A stretch of 64,000 nt of DNA from Sequoia sempervirens (GCA_007258455.2 VDFB02000001.1:14157747-14221746), one strand, 5' to 3'. Shown: positions 36,090 to 48,238, counted from the first letter of the stretch. Notes: generated by a model not told the origin, from the sequence alone. A program made the numbers and translations.

Positions 36090-36977
36090 TGTTGTGACCT
36101 TTTCACACATCGCCCCATTGCAAATGGGACCCCCTAATTTTTGCTCCATTCTGGTCTTTTGGTTTTGGAGAAGAGAGAAAGTTTTCCCTTTGAAAACTTT
36201 TGAAGAGATTGTTGTGTAACACATTTTATGATAATAGATCTTTTCATTGATGATGGAATTCGTCTAGTCATGAAATGCTAGCAAGGTTTCTTCTTCCTTT
36301 CGTATCCAAGTAGCTTAGTTCATGCAAAGTAGCTTACTTCGGTGTATGGTGTTTTATTGAGATAGCTTCGCTTTATTCCATACCACTAGCGGCTTGTTGA
36401 TGATAAGTCTGCCTTGCGTGGTCAACTGGACATTATCTTGTGTTTAACTTCGGTTATGGCTTACATACTTATATGCGTTGTTCTGATGGTGTACGTATGT
36501 TAGACTGTAACTTGAATACCTTTCGTTATCCCCTTTGAAGATTGCACCGATTTTGCTGAGGCTGTCCGACGGAGGCTAGGTGAAATCTGGTTGAAGTCTA
36601 TTGAGACAAAGCCCCACATACCCTGCATTTAAAATAGAGTACAAATTTCTTAGGCCCTTACCTTTTACTTTCCGTACATTTCTTATTAGTTTTAGGAAAA
36701 AGAACCACATTGCCAAATCATACACATGAGAACCCCCTTCAAAATCATACATTAGCTGCTAACTGCAAGAAATCTGGACAATTGTGTAAGTCCCCTCGTA
36801 CGAACACAGCAATACACATCAACCAAACTGGGTCTATTCGCACTTAAGGAACCTTGGAGTTGAACATGCGAACTTTCTCGCAATCTTAGCGCATGGAATA
36901 CTTTGATCAAGAGAGAACGGAGTAGCCCAAACTATTTTGTTCTGCTGTTTGGTATGGTCACAAAAACCACATCAACA
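36090..36977 (+). repeat. LTR of the TGTTGTGACC...CATCAACA family
   Basis: It begins TGTTGTGACCTTTTCACAC and ends CCACATCAACA. The start matches 42315 and the last ~740 bp match the end of the 16.3 kb insertion (57790-58595), including CCTTGCGTGGTCAACTGG and TTTGATCAAGAGAGAA. It therefore defines both ends of that family's LTR, though with a U3 shorter than the one at 42315. Flanking bases CACC and CAAC do not form a clean TSD, and the interrupted gag does not resume on the right, so it may be half of a larger, rearranged insertion. Confidence 0.65.
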
Positions 36978-37664
36978 CAACTTTACTTAGAAAATTTCCA
37001 AGAGGGCGCCTAGCACATTTTATCCTCCAACATCTTAATAGCTACAGCCAGCCGCACTTTTTAAGGGTTTGATTTGCTCAAAGAAATAAATACGCCTTTC
37101 TTTGGTGGCTGATTTCACTCCTAAAGTGGGTGCCCCTGTCAATAGAAGACATTCCATCAAGAAATTGGTAGGAGAAACTTGTATTTAATTTTGTATGAGC
37201 ATTTGCATGGGCGCGGGTACTGTAGCAGTCACTATTCAGAGTGAAATTTGGCTGTAAGTAAAATTAAGACATAAGATGTATTTTCTCTCGAATTTGATGC
37301 AAGTTGACTATTCCATGTAAGCTCTTATATCATGTAGAATGCATCTTGAATAGCATTTCGAATCTTGCTCAAGTATCTCTTGAATTGTATGCAAGCAGCC
37401 CATTTATGTACTCTCTTTGTAATGAAGAAGGTCTCTTAATTATGAAATTGAGTTCATTGCTTGAGTATCATTGGCGTTTAGTTTATTTGTGAGTTCATAT
37501 TGCATGTATATGCTTATTACATTCATGAGTATCATTGGCATCAAACAACAAAACACGAAAAGACATTAAGAATCAAACACACAAAACACAAATCAGACCT
37601 ACAAAGAAGAGAAATTCCAGAATTAAATTGGGGCTTTGAGTCAAATCCAGTTTGGTTCATCACA
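36978..37664 (+). repeat. LTR-like sequence ending at a primer-binding site
   Basis: The sequence ends TTGGTTCATCACA one base before a tRNA-Met primer-binding site, so at least its 3' part is LTR U5. It has no counterpart elsewhere in the window and no recognisable left end. Confidence 0.4.
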
Positions 37665-37665
37665 G

Positions 37666-37677
37666 TGGTATCAGAGC
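37666..37677 (+). other. tRNA-Met primer-binding site
   Basis: TGGTATCAGAGC follows ATCACAG. A diverged repeat (AGTGGTAGCAGAG) follows 15 bp later. No gag frame lies downstream. Confidence 0.6.
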
Positions 37678-38984
37678 ATATCACTACAGTGGTAGCAGAG
37701 AGGATCACCGGAGTGTGGCACATCACACAATTGCATTTAGTGCTTTGTATACATCATTGTAGTCTTAATTCTCAAGCTTCTAGACCTCTTTGATATCATT
37801 ACAAGTTGCAAAATCAGACTGAAGCTTTACATCAGCAAGCTGGAAGGTTGCATATGAATTGTTTGACAAAATACCTCGAGCTTCATATCAGCAAGTTGTG
37901 ACCAGAACTAGCAAGGTTCATTACAGCAATTCATCATATGGTGAAATAAATATTTTAGTTTATTGAATATTAGTTTGCAGCTTACTAAAAAGTAATGCTG
38001 TACCTTATTAAAGTAATCATAGCCTTCAATATTGTCCATAAGGGAGCCATGGAATTAAACAAAGTTACAACTTCATATTGGAAAAGGCATGCAGCCATTG
38101 GGAAGTCATTCCTTTGTTATTTATGGGCTGCCATACTTGTTACAAGGTGTTGCAAATTATTTCAAGGACTGCTACTCCAACATTTAATGAATAACTCACT
38201 TCTATGCAGCCATTGGAAGTGGTAATATTATTATTACCAGTTGATTTCTCTTTCATAAAATTGCTTCATCAATTTGCTGATTACTTTGGTCATTGCCATT
38301 ATTATATTTGCTCATATCAATAGTTCTCAGTGGAGTCACTGTTATCATATTGTAGGACATTTCAGTAGTCATGCTATAATGTTTAATTTTTGCAAATTTA
38401 GAATAGAGTTGTTTCAATCTGGAAGGCATAGCCACCAAAAATAGTTGCATTAATATCTGCACTGACTTTGTAATAGAGATTGCATGGTGTAGCTGCCAAG
38501 ATCTGTATTTTCTTATTTCGATTTGATAGTTGCATGCTTGATCTAGATGGCCTACTACAGGAGTTCAACATTTTGTCTTCTAATTTCACATCAATCGTAA
38601 ATTGTGCAGCTTGCCATTAGCAAGTGAAATTTATAGCTAATTAATTGTTCACATCCGAGCTATCATATACTCTCACCTTGCCCACATCAAGATCTCAGAG
38701 ATTGGAAGTGTTTGGGTTTCTTTCACTTTTCAAAATTTGGAAAGCAAGCTAATATCCCAGCTACAAACATTACAAATATTCCCAACAAGTGCAACACTTC
38801 TATGACTTGGTTGTACTTTTTTAAAAGGTAGAGAAGATGTCCTCACATTTTTATGGAGGCAATTCATGCTTAAAATAACCTTTAAATTTATATTTGGATA
38901 ACTAAAGTGATTGCAACTTTAATAGGTCCTAATTGTTGTTAATGATTGTCTTACCATTTCATTTTGGTACTATTTGATGAGCAC
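37678..38984. other. No gene seen; probable internal remnant of the preceding element
   Basis: No frame longer than about 75 codons and no retroelement motif. Part of it (37843-37875) resembles 21048-21085. A CTCACCTTGCCCACATC string near 38672 resembles the LTR modules at 31495. Confidence 0.4.
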
Positions 38985-39340
38985 ACGCTTATACAAAGAG
39001 AGTGGGCACGGGGGGGAAGGGGGTGGGTGAATTAGTATGACAATTATGCAACACAAGAACGCAAAATTTATGTGGCAACCCTTGCGAGAGAAAACCACGA
39101 AAAAAAATTGCTTTTATATGAATCTCTTTTACAATCTTTGTAGGCACCGACCTACAAGAAACACCAACTCCCTCTTATATGATTTGTAGGCACCAATACA
39201 TTGGAGACACCAATCCCTACAACTAAGCACCAAATCAATAAGAGACACCAATCTCTTCGATATAAGGCACCAATCTCATTCAGGAAGTCCTTTGGTAGTT
39301 GCATTACCCCCTTGCCAAGCTTCACTAAAAAACCCATTTT
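38985..39340 (-). repeat. LTR remnant, reverse copy of the family at 15290
   Basis: It holds a G-rich run at 39008-39027, the complement of a TATA box (GCTTTTATATG at 39111), and repeated GGCACCAAT / GACACCAATC motifs at 39140-39270. This mirrors 15290-15640 in order and orientation. Confidence 0.5.
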
Positions 39341-39379
39341 GCAAAAATGTCCAAAAGATGGCTATCTTTTCCATCTTCC

Positions 39380-39920
39380 TTTTCTGTCCCAGATTCTTTC
39401 AAGGTTTCAGAGTGTAGATGGACATTTCAACCAAGGTCCAAGTCCGTCTCCATTTCCCGATTCCTCCTTTTCTTTGATCCTTTTGGAACTTTGAGCCCTG
39501 ATCGGACTTTCGAACTAAGGTCCAAGTCCTTCTGGTTTCTTGACTTTCTTTCTTCCTCTTTCCTTTCTTCAAATTTCGTCCTATCGGACTTTCAAGACCC
39601 AATTAGACATTTGCACATTTGGTCCAAATATTTGTATCCATTTTCCTTTCCCAATTCCTTTTCCCATCGAGACTTCGAGTTTCTTTCGGACATTTGGACC
39701 TTTTGTCCAAAGGTCCAAATCCAATCGAGATCTTCGATCCCAACCCCATTTTCTTTTTTAGTTCTTTTCGGACTTTCGAGTCCCGACCGGACTTTTGGAC
39801 TTAAAGTCCAAATGTCCAAGGTTCACTTTTTATTTCCAAACCCGACTTCTTCCTTCTTCGAGACTTCAGACCCTTTTTGAAATTTTGTCCAAATGTCCAA
39901 ATCCGATTTATTTTCCACTT
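39380..39920. repeat. Low-complexity tract of GTCCAA and TCGGACTTT motifs
   Basis: The strand is rich in T and C, with many irregular copies of GGTCCAAG/AGTCCAAATGTCCAA and CGGACTTT and several short inverted pairs (TTTTGTCCAAAGGTCCAAAT, TTTTGGACTTAAAGTCCAAA). Long open frames here on both strands are biased in composition (Ser/Phe-rich on plus) and are better read as chance frames. It may be U3 of the adjacent reversed LTR remnant. Confidence 0.55.
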
Positions 39921-40672
39921 TGGTCGACCAACTTATTTTGCATTTTTTGGTTTCCACAATTCCACAAACAATATTGTATTGAAGAAAATTGAAGGCACGA
40001 AACTATGGAAAGGGCGACACCTACCATCTTCTCATTGGCTCCGCATGTCCGCGAGGTTGATTTCACTAGACACAAGATTCAAGCATGGAAGCATGGAAAG
40101 GTTGCCACTTGGCAGCTTTTGGTTTGCTCTATGAGCCCGAAAGCCATTAAAAGAGGGCCTAGCTTCTAGTTGTAGAGGTGTGGAAGGGCGACACGTGGCA
40201 TGTTCTCATTGTTTCCACTACCCCACAAGCTCCTCATAGTGGGTCCCTTTTCATACAGTGAAAGGTTGACACGTGCCCTCTGATGACATCATTAACCTTT
40301 TCAACAACGCTCTCCCTAGCGGGCCCGCTCTAATGACATGTAAAGGCCATATGACTAGTGCATTCCTACTACCTAGCAATTTTCAACATATATGATTCTC
40401 GTCAAATATTCAAACTTGGTCGAGGCATGCGATCTGTCGATTCTTGTCTCCTCTCGGCAGATCTATGGCCCGAATTCAAACTAGGCAATGGATAGTGAGC
40501 ATTCATGTTCGTGTGAAACCAACAGTAATGTCGAAGCGACATTCTTAGCAACCAAATCGAATCCATGAAGATACAGAGCAATTTTTTATGCAATTCTCCA
40601 TGCTACATTAATGGTAGATACGATGCCCATGCTTCTTCGCATGCTACTAACACCACCTCTTCCTAAAGGCCA
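39921..40672. other. No gene seen
   Basis: Contains short direct repeats of GAAAGG(T/G)CGACAC... near 40008, 40188 and 40260 but no frame or RNA that I can support. Confidence 0.4.
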
Positions 40673-40677
40673 TTCAT

Positions 40678-41364
40678 TGTTAGTTTTATGATCAGATGTA
40701 AGGTACAGAAAATTAATTCAAAGTCAACACAATAACACAGCAGATGCCCTGGGAAAACCCTCCACTTGAGGGAGAAAAACCCAGCAACAATATATCACTT
40801 ATATATTGAATCACAAAGAATGTCTCCTTTACAATAGAGGCCGATATTAAGGCCAAGAGAAAGCACCACAATCTGATGCAATCACAGCAACACAATGATG
40901 CAATTTACTAATGATAAAACTCAGCCTTCCACAATATCGATCTGCACGTGATGATGAACTTGCACTTGTATATTCGAACTTCAGATGAGCAAAATGAATG
41001 GATGACGAATGAGGTACAACCAATGAGCATATATACAATATGAAGGGAGATACGTGACTCTCCAAGAACAACATGTCAGCCTCTTTCCAAAAATCATGTC
41101 TCTTACATACAAGAAGTCGGCTACATGAATTTGCATCCCTTCATAACAAATCGCGCCTACATTAAGCATGATGTCGGCCTCAACAAAGAAATCGTGCCTC
41201 TTCATTAATTCAAGCTTCCATTAATTAATTATCAAAGGATGTGCCTCTTCAAGATAAATCGCTATCTTTATAAATTAAATAGCCATTGGCTATAATTTAA
41301 TTTATCATCATGTAAAGGAGATTGGCTAGAAGGAGACACCTGATGCTGTATGATAGCATCAACA
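40678..41364 (-). repeat. 3' LTR of the Copia element
   Basis: 687 bp, from TGTTAGTTTTATGATCAG to TATGATAGCATCAACA on plus. It corresponds base for base to 62160-62846 with scattered substitutions. The polypurine tract CTCCCTCTCAGCTAGGGAGG adjoins at 41365. Confidence 0.95.
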
Positions 41365-41384
41365 CTCCCTCTCAGCTAGGGAGG
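41365..41384 (-). other. Polypurine tract of the Copia element
   Basis: Minus strand reads CCTCCCTAGCTGAGAGGGAG directly before the LTR start TGTTGATGC. Confidence 0.75.
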
Positions 41385-41389
41385 ATACT

Positions 41390-41790
41390 TCCAACTGCAT
41401 AAGACATATCACCTCATCGTGATGTCAACCACAATGGCTACTCCCATATGTGGAAAGAAGAGATATCACCTCATCGTGATATCAACCATCATGGCTACAC
41501 CCATGTATGGTATGTACAAGTGCTCATCACTCAACGTGATATTGTCACCTCATTGTGATGTTCACCATGGCTCTCCCAGATGGTGAAAACACAAGTACAA
41601 GAAAATCATCATGGACTCTCACGTGATGTTGTCATGGAGTCACACACATAACATCCACCATGGCTCTCCCAAAGGGTGGAAACAAGGGCTTTCACCTCAA
41701 ATCTCTCTGAAAGAGAAATGCATTAACAAGGGCTTGCACCTCAAATCTCTCTCAAAGAGAAATGCATTAAAGAAGTTCACTGATATTGAG
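41390..41790. repeat. Tandem-repeat UTR of the Copia element
   Basis: Degenerate copies of ATCACCTCATCGTGATRTCAACC and ATGGCTACTCCCATATGTGG, followed by two ~44-bp copies of AAGGGCTTTCACCTCAAATC / AAGGGCTTGCACCTCAAATC. The same two repeat types occur in the same place in the first Copia-like element (400-985), which shows common ancestry. Confidence 0.75.
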
Positions 41791-41809
41791 ACTCCTTCTT
41801 AGCTAGGGT

Positions 41810-42314
41810 TTAATTCTCCACCATACCAAGCTTGTCTCAAAAGTACACAAACTTTATCCTGGAGAGAGGCTTGGTGTGAATGTCTGTCGTCTGCTCATCA
41901 ATGCTGATATACTTCAACTGAATTGCTTTCCTCAATACCATATCTCTGATATAGTGGTATTTGATCTCAACATGTTTAGTTCTGTCATGAAACATAGGGT
42001 TGACAGAAAGCTTCACACAGCTGTGGTTATCACAATGAATGATAGTAGGCTCCATTAATTGACCAAACAATCCTGCAAGGAGCTTCCGAAGCCACACTGC
42101 TCCCCGAGCTGCCACACAAGCTGCAATATACTCGGCCTCAGCTATACTCAGTGCCACTAAAGACTACTTCCTGCTACACCAAGAGATCATTACAGACCCC
42201 AAACTGAAACAACATCTAGAAGTGCTCTTCCGATCAGTGACACACCCTGCCCAATCAGAATCAGTATATCCATGTAGCTGTCAGTCCACACCAGAAGAAT
42301 ATCTCAAGCCATAC
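41810..42314 (-). pseudogene. Copia RNase H, C-terminal part
   Basis: Minus-strand translation gives QLHGYTDSDWAGCVTDRKST, then SLVALSIAEAEYIAAC, IIHCDNHSCVKLSVNP and FHDRTKHVEIKYHYIRD, the standard Copia RNase H with its acidic residues. In-frame stops include TAG at a position that is usually Gln (KQSLVALS), a TGA near 42290 and TGA at 41837-41839, with a final TAA at 41810-41812. It joins RT-side sequence at 58596 once the nested insertion is removed. Confidence 0.88.
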
Positions 42315-44000
42315 CATTGTGACCTTTTCACACATCACTCCATTCAAGATGGGGACCCCCAAATTTTTGCTCCATTTGGGTCTTTTGGCTTTGGCTTTGG
42401 TTGGCTTTTCTGCTATCTCTCTCGGTTTTGTTTGTCTTTCCAGGGATGTGCCCATCTTTGGGTTTAAGTTGAAATTTTGGCTAAGTCTATCAAATTGGGG
42501 TTTGCATTCTTTAGGCTAACTTGAGGTCAAATTGAGTTGGCTAATTGAAATCTGAGCTTGGCATTGCAGTTAGAAGGCTCCAGGCAGGTTCCCACTGAAT
42601 TTTCACTAAATTCTGATAACTTGTTATTTTTAGCAGTTTGGCGGAAGCAATTTTTAGGGTTTGCATGTGTGCTTTTTCAATGCATGTATGGAGAATCTTT
42701 CTGGGTTTTTCGAGACCTTTGTGATGGTATAACATGCAAGCCGAGATTATGACTTTCAGCAATTCTAACTTCATGAGTCATTTCTAGGGTTTGCATGTCG
42801 GATTTTTCAATGCATGTCATGATATTCTTTATGGGTTTTTTGAGACCTTCACAACGATGTGACATGCAAGACAAGTTGATCATTTTTCAAGAACTTACTA
42901 TTTTTAGCCAGTGCTCGCATGCAAACCAATTTTATGGGTTTTTCTGGGTTTTTTGAGATCTCTCGGGCAATATGACATGCAAACACGTCTGGCAGGTGGA
43001 TGGTCACTTTTTCAAGGATTTACTATTTTTAGCAGGATCACTCTAGCAGCTCCCCAGCACTTCGGTCTCACAAACAGAGCAACATGCAACAGAAACGAGG
43101 TCAAACGGAAGTTATTTGAGGCGCATGCAAGTCAGATTAGGGTTTCCAGCTTCGGGACTCAAAATGAGGGGTAAAACTCGAGAAAACTGAAAGACTGATT
43201 TACCCCATCGCAATCAGTGTCCTTCAAGCTATCCGCTGGTGAAATTTGAGCGCAATCCAAGTACTTACTATTTATAGTAAGTCACCTCCAGAACAAGGCT
43301 ATAAATAGCAGGCTAGCACAAGAGGCCAGTGTCAACAGGTCAAATAGGTTACGAGGATCCCATGGAGCAAATTTCAAGTCAATCGAAGTTGCAGAAGTAT
43401 GAAAATCAGGGGATTTACTAAAAATAGAAAGCTACGGCAAACCAGTTACAAAATTGACTAAGTGTTCAGACATGATCAGGTCATAAAAAATGGAAGCTTG
43501 AGGGGTGAAATGTGCCCTCAACTTGCTTGAGCACCCTCAATATGCACCCAAGGTAGGGTGATGAAGAAAAACGCCTAAGTGATGAGGAATGGAAGTGCAC
43601 AGGCCAAAATGCGCCCTCATTTGGAAGCCACCACTTGAAATGTGCCCTTCAAGGTAAGACAACTTGAAGAGTTTCTAAGTGATGATTAACTGGCAGGCCA
43701 CCCCCCAAAATGCGCCTAGAGTTGAGAAGAAGGCGTGAAAATTTTCTAGGTGTTGAAGAATGGCAGGAGAGGGGGTTGTTGGCGTTTAAATTAGCACCTC
43801 TGGAGTGTTGATTGTAAACGTTCAACTATTTCAAATGTTTTGCAACACTTCTTCGTTATTTAAAGAGGAGAAGTCCCTCTCTGCTGGGAGCAATGCGTAG
43901 GGAAGGGAAATGTTTAACTAAGTTCCTATCTTTTTATGCTTCAGCGGCAGGACACAAGGGTGCACAAACACAATGCGCCGTAGCTAAGCTTTTCTCTGGT
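42315..44000 (+). repeat. Left LTR start of the 16.3 kb insertion
   Basis: It starts as the LTR at 36090 does, then runs through a long U3-like stretch: repeated TTTACTATTTTTAGC motifs (42600-43440), five degenerate AATGCGCCC-type units (43510-43720) and a TATTTAAAGAGG TATA-like box near 43858. The GGGTTTGCATGT / TTTCTGGGTTTTT phrases recur three times at 42655-42960. Right boundary not established. Confidence 0.5.
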
Positions 44001-44214
44001 TTCTGCAGATCTTAACTACGACTAACTAGCTTCTATCTATCCAATACCTTCAAGATGAACAGAGCATGAGGGTAAAGGAGCGGGAATGGGATGGTTGGAT
44101 CACTTGAATTCACCGTCTCCAGAGGATATGACCGAGGCTCTGAACTCTCGGGTATACACCGGGATAAGGTTGGTACAAGCAAACACTCTGCACGGTAAAC
44201 TAGATCCGAGATCT

Positions 44215-44425
44215 GCCAAGGAGGAGGGACTCCTATCCGAGGTATGAGCTTAAGAAATAGTTTACTAGAAACAACAAAATCACGATGCCTTGGCCAACGA
44301 GCTTGCTAAGGAGGAGGGACTCCTATCCGAAGTATAGCTTGGAAGTCAACACATTAAACAACATCAAACGACAACTGTCAATAACAAATATCCAAGGAGG
44401 AGGGACTCCTATCCGAGGAGGGAAA
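44215..44425. repeat. Three direct copies of AGGAGGGACTCCTATCCGA
   Basis: The string AAGGAGGAGGGACTCCTATC occurs at about 44218, 44307 and 44394, spacing about 88 bp. AGGAG and CTCCT make a short hairpin around GGA. On the minus strand these lie downstream of a TATA-like box at 44693-44701, so they would be in a transcript leader. Confidence 0.75.
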
Positions 44426-44692
44426 TGAGACAACAAGCTATTAAACACAGGACGTAGACATAACTCAAATAAGATGATCAAAATGCAAGCGCCTTCTGAT
44501 ATTCTTCTTCAATGCTTTATCAACGAACTACAAAAGTTGGGAGAGCAAAGGCACGAAATCATGCACAATTACAATCAACCAACGAACTCTCATCCAAGAG
44601 TGAACAAATATTCGCTTTCAAAGTGTTGGCAACAATGGCGCAGCAATTTTGCATAGCAAGTAAAGGTTAAACAAATAATGAGCCCAAGGCTC

Positions 44693-44701
44693 TTATTTAT
44701 A
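44693..44701 (-). promoter_or_regulatory. Possible TATA box
   Basis: Minus strand TTCTATAAATAAGAGCC, about 460 bp past the stop of the minus-strand long ORF. It would fit the promoter of that element's 3' LTR. Confidence 0.35.
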
Positions 44702-45158
44702 GAACTCAAAGGAGTGGGCAACCCCAAAATCTCCTTGAGTTAACAATGAGTTCTTGCCAATCAATTAGCAAGATTTATTCCTAAATAGGGGGAACAAGCA
44801 GTTAACTGGAAAGCTACTTCAGTTAACTGAAAGTCAACAAAGAGTCAACTGGAAACTACTTCAGTTGACTGAAAGCAAACTAAAGGTGAACTTAAATGTA
44901 AAGTCTCCCTCCAAAATAGACATCCACATTTAGTGGAGATCTAAGATCCACAAATCATGGAAGTCAATTAGACATCCTTAATTAGTGGGATCTGACAATG
45001 CATGATTTAAGGAAAGTGGAGTTAAACTTGGAAAGAAGCATCAAGTTAACTCCAACTACATTTAATAGCATCTCGAGTTGACTTGGAAAGAAGCGTCAAG
45101 TCAACTCAAGTCTCATGAATGCCACTTGGAGGGTGTATGGCGTCCTTCTCTGGTGCAT

Positions 45159-46853
45159 TTATAGCTCGCCATTAATCAACAGTGTCTCAATCCATTGATT
45201 GACCTCATCAGCTTCTGGGGAGTTAATGCTCTGTAGGATGATGACGTGGCGTCGGAGCATGACCTCACCCGTTGTGAGCTGATTTCCGAAGTCAATGCAT
45301 TGAGATGCTGCCTCTTCTAACTTGGTCGATAAAGCTGCTACCTTAGCCAGCTTACAACCCTCTGGATCGTCAAGAAAGGTGCTGCGGATGACATCCCTGA
45401 ACTGGTTCTGTACAGTCACCAACTCGACGTATTCTCCTCCCTCACGCTGATATTCCATGCAAGGGAAAGATATTACCAACATTCTTGCGAAGTTGATAAT
45501 AGTGGCAACCACCCTTCTGTAATCAATCAACTCTACTGAATGAGCGTCGTAGGCTTTCACCTTGTACGCCAATTGTTCCTTCCAAGCAAAAAGATGTTGC
45601 TTGTTTTCCTCAGAGTATACTGATTGATATGCTAATTGCAAATCTGCAATTGTACTTTCGTCTTCAAGCCTCTTTTCTGCAATCCTTTGTTCCGACTGCT
45701 GGATCTCCACACGAAGTTCATGTGCTCTATCCCGTAACTGGTATAGGTTCGCCAGTACGCATCTACCCTTGAGAACAAACTCTTCCACCTGATTTCTCAA
45801 GTGTTTGCCGAATGTTAACAATTGCCGATGATTTTGTTCGGCGGGGAGATCTAGTAGTCCTGCTGGTAAGGCTGAGACGTTCGGTGTGCCGTGTATCAAG
45901 CTGGTTATGTAGGACCTCAGTTTCTGATTTTCAGCCTTCAAGGCTGCCTTTTCTTTACCGTCCTTGGCCATCCTTTCTTGTGCGCTCACCGAAGCTATTC
46001 CGAGAAGGTCCGCCTCCACCTGTCGTGTAGTCTTCCCGAGGTTAAGTTGAGACAAAGTGTAGTCCTCTACTTGAACCTCGTGTATGCTTTTCTCTACTGG
46101 TGGAGCGGCAGTCTCTATGATGATCTCACATTCTGCATTCCTTTCTATGTGAACTTGCTTCTTTAACTTCTTCGCCGACGTGTCTTGTGGGACGTGGTCG
46201 AATTCGGTAAAGTCAAGCTCATATGAGGGTTTTTCCCTCTTCCTTCCTAGGAAACCTTCGAGCCAAATAGAATCTCGGCGAACTTCACTAGGAGGGACGT
46301 GAGGCCCTTGAACGCTAGATGTGTGAGACTGTGCTGGAGTAATGTCTCTCGGTGGCGAATCCAAGTCGATGAGGACCTGTGTTCGCTGTGATACTGGTGA
46401 TGTGGCGGCTCTGTTTCCATAACAGGCACCGTTTCTGCTGCTGCTTCTACTGTTGCTACCTCTGCCATTGGCTCAGCCACTGGTTCTTCAACAACTACTG
46501 CTGCTGGTTCTCCTGTGATAACTTCGGCTGAATCAGGGGTAGCAGTCTCTACTCTTTGTTCTGGGGCAGCAATACCCGTGATTATTTCAGGACTATGTGT
46601 GGCTTTCTCCACTGGTGTCCTCTGTGTTCTAGGTTTTGACATCCTCATCCCTTGGGGAGGATTGCACCATTGCTTTTGTCTAGGTTTCCTTCTTGAAGTG
46701 GAAGGTGGTGTAGACTGAACCTGTGGCGGCTCTGTTCTGTGAGGTATCACCTTCCTTGATTTCTTGCTGTCGAGATAGAGTTGGCTATTTCTAACCACTC
46801 TACTCGTTCTTTCTTCTATAGATGTATCCTCTTTGGCATACCAATCCACTCTC
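45159..46853 (-). pseudogene. Unknown long ORF, minus copy, C-terminal part (coiled-coil-like)
   Basis: This continues the ORF at 48279-49972 beyond the LTR stub. The first piece (46849->46247) is in frame with it once insertion and repeat are removed, and is a Pro/Glu/Val/Ala-rich linker. A single-base shift near 46420 leads to the second piece (46364->45159, about 400 codons), which reads without interruption to its stop. That piece is Glu/Lys/Gln/Leu-rich (KEKAALKAENQKLRSYI, HELRVEIQQSEQRIAEKR), as expected of a helical or coiled-coil protein. It resembles the end of the plus copy (55971-57482): DTSAKKLKKQVHIE against SAPLKKKARKFSTI, and a matching spacing of blocks to the C-terminus. No retroelement enzyme motif is visible. 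Function unknown. Confidence 0.6.
46584..46853. repeat. 270-bp direct repeat, left copy
   Basis: Identical to 48279-48548 except for one base (GAAGGTGGTG against GAAGGTAGTG). Both copies encode the same ORF segment, beginning VDWYAKEDTSIEERTS. They flank the LTR stub at 46855-48278. Confidence 0.92.
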
Positions 46854-46854
46854 C

Positions 46855-48238
46855 TGCCATGTCCCCTTCTCGTGACATCTCTCGAGGACAGGATTGGCCT
46901 ATCACATGACCCTCGTAGGCCGATAGACTGGATAGAGGGTCACTTCGGAGCTTGGTTCAGTTCAGTCAGCAGGATTGATCGGTTGTCTTTCGTTCTGGCT
47001 CAATCGGAGACTATTTGCAGAATTGCTATTTTTAGCAGTTCCTGGCAGGCAGTGTGGGACCACTACTATTTTTAGCAGTATGGCTGTGGCGGCATCAGGA
47101 ATCACTTCAGAGTTCGTCAGCATCAGACGGATCAGTCATCGGGTTAGAAACGAGGAAGATATTAATATTTGATCGTATTGATTAAATATTAATTAATTAA
47201 CGTTTATAATATAAAGTTATAATTTAATATTATAACTTAAGTGTTTTTCCTTGAGGGGTGCGCCATCATGAAAAGGGGGCCAGTTTGATATTTAATTAAG
47301 ATTTAAATATTCAGTGGAGAACTATGGAGAATTGAAATTATTAAAATATGAATATTTCATTAAAACCCTATTTTCAAGCAAATCGCACTTTTGAGCTTAT
47401 TTGAGGATTTTGCATTGGGAAGTGAGCCATTATGAGATTATTGAGTTTGAAATTGATCAATTTTGGTCTGAGCCTGAGACTTTAGGGTTTCGTGTTCGAT
47501 TGCCTTGGGGAACGAGCCATCTCCAACGGAAAGCAATTCAGAGAGTGTGCAATATCACTTGATTTATTGCCTACAGAGGTTTTCTTATTCAGAGAAAACT
47601 ACAGAGCTTCAGAGGAAGTCATATCTTCAGTTATTATCAGTTGTTTGCATTTGGCTATCATCTATTGCCTGGGGCGCACCATTTCAGAGACATAGAAATT
47701 GATTCAAAGGAGGCCGTACCAACATTCATTGCTGATCTGACAGGCCGTACATTTCTGTCAGGGCCGTACCAGCAAGAAAAGACGTGTTCCTTGCCTTGAC
47801 TCATACGCCTATCTTCAGAGATCATTCATTCACCGACTGGAGGCGCTGGAGGTTGCCAGAAACATTGGGGATCATCAGATAGCAAAAAGACCAAGCATTT
47901 ATTACAGCCGTACAATTCTGTACCTTTCAGCTGTGACAGCAATTACCAGGTTTTCTCAATAAAATTCATTCTTTTACTTTGCATGTTTCAAAAATTGCAT
48001 TGTACTGTTTCCAGTTGATGAAATAAAAGAGGCGCCTTAATCTTAGCTTGTATTTGCTACCATATTGAAGATCTAGTAAATTTTAGAGAATTTATTATTA
48101 TTTTCTGGTAAAGCCGTACCTTTGCATTTATTGTTAAAAATCCAAAAATTTGCAAAAAAATCACAAAACTTCAAAAATGTCAGAAAACTTAAAAATATCA
48201 GTCAGAGCAGTGTCAGAGGGAAACCTAGGGTTTCTACA
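46855..48238 (+). mobile_element. LTR of the TGTCATGTCCCC family with primer-binding stub
   Basis: It begins TGCCATGTCCCCTTCTCG and ends CCTAGGGTTTCTACA (1384 bp). It is colinear with the solo LTR at 1134-2513, with matching GCAGAATTGCTATTTTTAGC, GGAACGAGCCATCTCC and AAAGCCGTACCTTT blocks. Unlike that copy it is followed by a primer-binding site and by a second copy of the LTR's last 15 bases before the host ORF resumes. Confidence 0.88.

Noticed and set aside
39347..39880. 177-codon plus-strand frame rich in Ser, Phe and Pro
   Set aside because: It lies wholly in the low-complexity GTCCAA/TCGGACTTT tract, overlaps open frames in other phases, and has no domain. Composition explains it.
46515..46849. 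Plus-strand frames over the Pro/Glu/Val-rich linker of the minus ORF
   Set aside because: They are antisense shadows of the minus-strand long ORF.
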